Below, piece after piece: positions 63,214-64,000 of a stretch of 64,000 nt of DNA. The notes beneath the pieces are model-generated. The model did no database searches and was not told where the DNA came from. It saw only the letters and a program-made list of their open reading frames with translations. Numbering within the stretch: position 1 is the stretch's first letter; the number at the start of each line of letters is the position of its first letter. The stretch is taken from positions 43,354 through 107,353 of the forward strand of contig CALYAC010000008.1 of assembly GCA_944393405.1 (NCBI GenBank). Reading direction: 5' to 3'. The stretch comes from an uncultured Clostridia bacterium (lineage in GTDB: Bacteria; Bacillota_A; Clostridia; TANB77; CAG-508). Both the position numbers and the translations under genes were made by a program.

Positions 63214-63252
63214 ATATTATTCCTTAAATCTTATTCCTTTCATAAAATATAT

Positions 63253-63374
63253 AGTCTATTTGGAGAAGATTATCCAAATAGACTTTGATATGTAGAATAC
63301 TAAATTTATATTTAGTTCTATAATAATTTAATTTCGTGGATAAGCTCCAATACTATTTAACACTACATATCAAA
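63253..63374 (-). ncRNA. Structured 5' leader RNA upstream of the thg1-like gene
   Basis: The minus-strand transcript begins near 63372-63375 with a perfect 12-bp helix (63363-63374 with 63284-63295). Inside it is a 7-bp hairpin (63310-63316 with 63299-63305) and about 45 unpaired-looking bases, including GGAGCTTATCCACGAAA. A second perfect 12-bp hairpin follows (63273-63284 with 63253-63264). The 5' end is fixed by the closing helix at the transcript start, as in riboswitches and small RNAs. I do not match it to a known class. Confidence 0.55.
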
Positions 63375-63378
63375 AAAT

Positions 63379-63407
63379 ATTATATCATAAAACATGTCAT
63401 TTTACAA
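63379..63407 (-). promoter_or_regulatory. Promoter of the thg1-like transcript
   Basis: On the minus strand TTGTAA (63402-63407), 17-bp spacer and TATAAT (63379-63384). Confidence 0.6.
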
Positions 63408-63411
63408 ATAA

Positions 63412-63442
63412 AAAATACACTCTTTATTTATGAGTGTATTTT
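63412..63442 (-). terminator. Terminator after rplS
   Basis: A perfect 11-bp stem (63412-63422 with 63432-63442) with A/T tracts giving a U-run on the minus strand. Confidence 0.85.
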
Positions 63443-63457
63443 ATTTAAATAATTTTA

Positions 63458-63970
63458 TTATTTATCTTCTTTTTTCTCAGCTGTTGGCTCTTCTGTAACT
63501 GTATCAGTAACTTCTTCTGTTACAGGTGCTTCTGTTTCTACAGCTGGAGCTTCCTCTGGAGCTGCTTCTACAGGTACTTCTTCTTGAATTTCTTCTTTTA
63601 TAATTATTTCTTTATTTTCAATTCTAGCGCCTGTATTTTCTTTAGTCTTAGCAGCTTTACCTACTCTATCTCTTAAGTAGTATAATTTAGCACGTCTTGC
63701 TTTACCTACTCTAACTACTTCTACCTTTTCTACCATTGGAGAATGTACTAAGAATGTTTTTTCAACACCTACACCATAAGCTATTTTTCTTACTGTAAAT
63801 GTAGCATTTACACCTCCACCTTGTTTTTTAATTATAGTTCCTTCGAATACTTGGATTCTTTCTCTATTTCCTTCTTTAATTCTTTGGTGTACTCTTACAG
63901 TATTACCAACTTTTAAATCTGGAATCTTATTTTTTAATTGTTCATGTTCTATTGATTTTATGATATCCAT
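63458..63970 (-). CDS. rplS: 50S ribosomal protein L19 with acidic C-terminal extension
   Basis: 170 aa. Residues 1-115 are L19: [89 protein letters not shown]19 sits at the 30S-50S interface. About 55 extra residues follow, nearly all Glu, Ala, Pro, Val and Thr ([22 protein letters not shown]), which the usual protein lacks. It starts after AGGAAGGAGG at the right edge of the window. Confidence 0.96.
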   Translation of the reverse strand: MDIIKSIEHEQLKNKIPDLKVGNTVRVHQRIKEGNRERIQVFEGTIIKKQGGGVNATFTVRKIAYGVGVEKTFLVHSPMVEKVEVVRVGKARRAKLYYLRDRVGKAAKTKENTGARIENKEIIIKEEIQEEVPVEAAPEEAPAVETEAPVTEEVTDTVTEEPTAEKKEDK

Positions 63971-64000
63971 TTGATATCCTCCTTCCTTTAATTTTTATTT

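Noticed and set aside
1..64000. CRISPR array
   Set aside because: No set of regularly spaced direct repeats was seen on either strand, and no cas-like gene is present.

Overview
The window is AT-rich, densely packed chromosome (by eye under a third G+C) from a spore-forming Firmicute of class Clostridia. The evidence is the Firmicutes gene neighbourhoods (recA with recX and scpA; ytfJ/gerW with its DUF2953 partner; ftsEX with M23 hydrolases and a CtpB-like protease), the sporulation genes spoVS and ytfJ, DapL-type lysine/peptidoglycan synthesis, strong AGGAGG ribosome sites and canonical TTGACA/TATAAT promoters. Almost all genes are on the minus strand. Plus-strand genes are rnhA, patB-pnuC and the tsaE-tsaB/rimI-lon group.

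Layout. 0-2 kb: start of a probable peptide deformylase, an unknown protein and a uracil-DNA-glycosylase-like protein. 2.2-4.8 kb: the most unusual locus. A histidyl-tRNA synthetase is fused to a complete CntK-type (histidine racemase) domain, and is preceded by a leader peptide with three consecutive His codons, competing hairpins and an intrinsic terminator, i.e. a his-operon-style attenuator. 4.8-9.2 kb: small membrane proteins, Rsm22-type methyltransferase, Nudix, GNAT, an MBL hydrolase and an unassigned HELAH metalloprotein. 9.2-10.8 kb: yolD and a UvrX-type Y-family polymerase. 10.9-15 kb: DacF-type carboxypeptidase, acyltransferase, ytfJ and DUF2953. 15-21.7 kb: scpA, recX, mazG-like, recA, a solute-binding protein, spoVS, ymdB and a Fic/VbhA-type pair. 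22-28.7 kb: two ABC exporters (one with a YtrA-type repressor), a CmpB-like protein and dps. 28.7-37 kb: TVP38, csaA, a Lys/Glu-rich membrane protein, dinB, coaE, tmcAL, rnhA, dapL and dapF. 38.3-38.7 kb: tRNA-Phe, tRNA-Asp and tRNA-Val. 38.8-50.2 kb: CtpB-like protease, two EnvC-like M23 proteins, ftsX, ftsE, split transketolase, UPF0182 and ftsY. 50.4-58 kb: patB, pnuC, tRNA-Thr and two large exported surface proteins, one with a dockerin. 58-64 kb: frameshifted tsaE, tsaB and rimI, a Lon-family protease, a Thg1-like polymerase behind a structured leader, and rplS.

Four short stretches (about 21.8-22.3, 37.0-38.3, 52.3-53.2 and 53.3-53.8 kb) are clearly richer in G+C than the rest. Each holds one or two genes with its own promoter and terminator, and they look like acquired cassettes. 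One contains a gene interrupted by an in-frame TAG.

Regulation can be read in several places. recA, the uvrX-type gene and dinB each carry an AAAC-N4-GTTT dyad inside or against the promoter, suggesting a shared SOS operator. The ytrA-type operon has three copies of a 9-bp operator half-site over its promoter. All functional statements are from sequence pattern and family knowledge; no searches were run.
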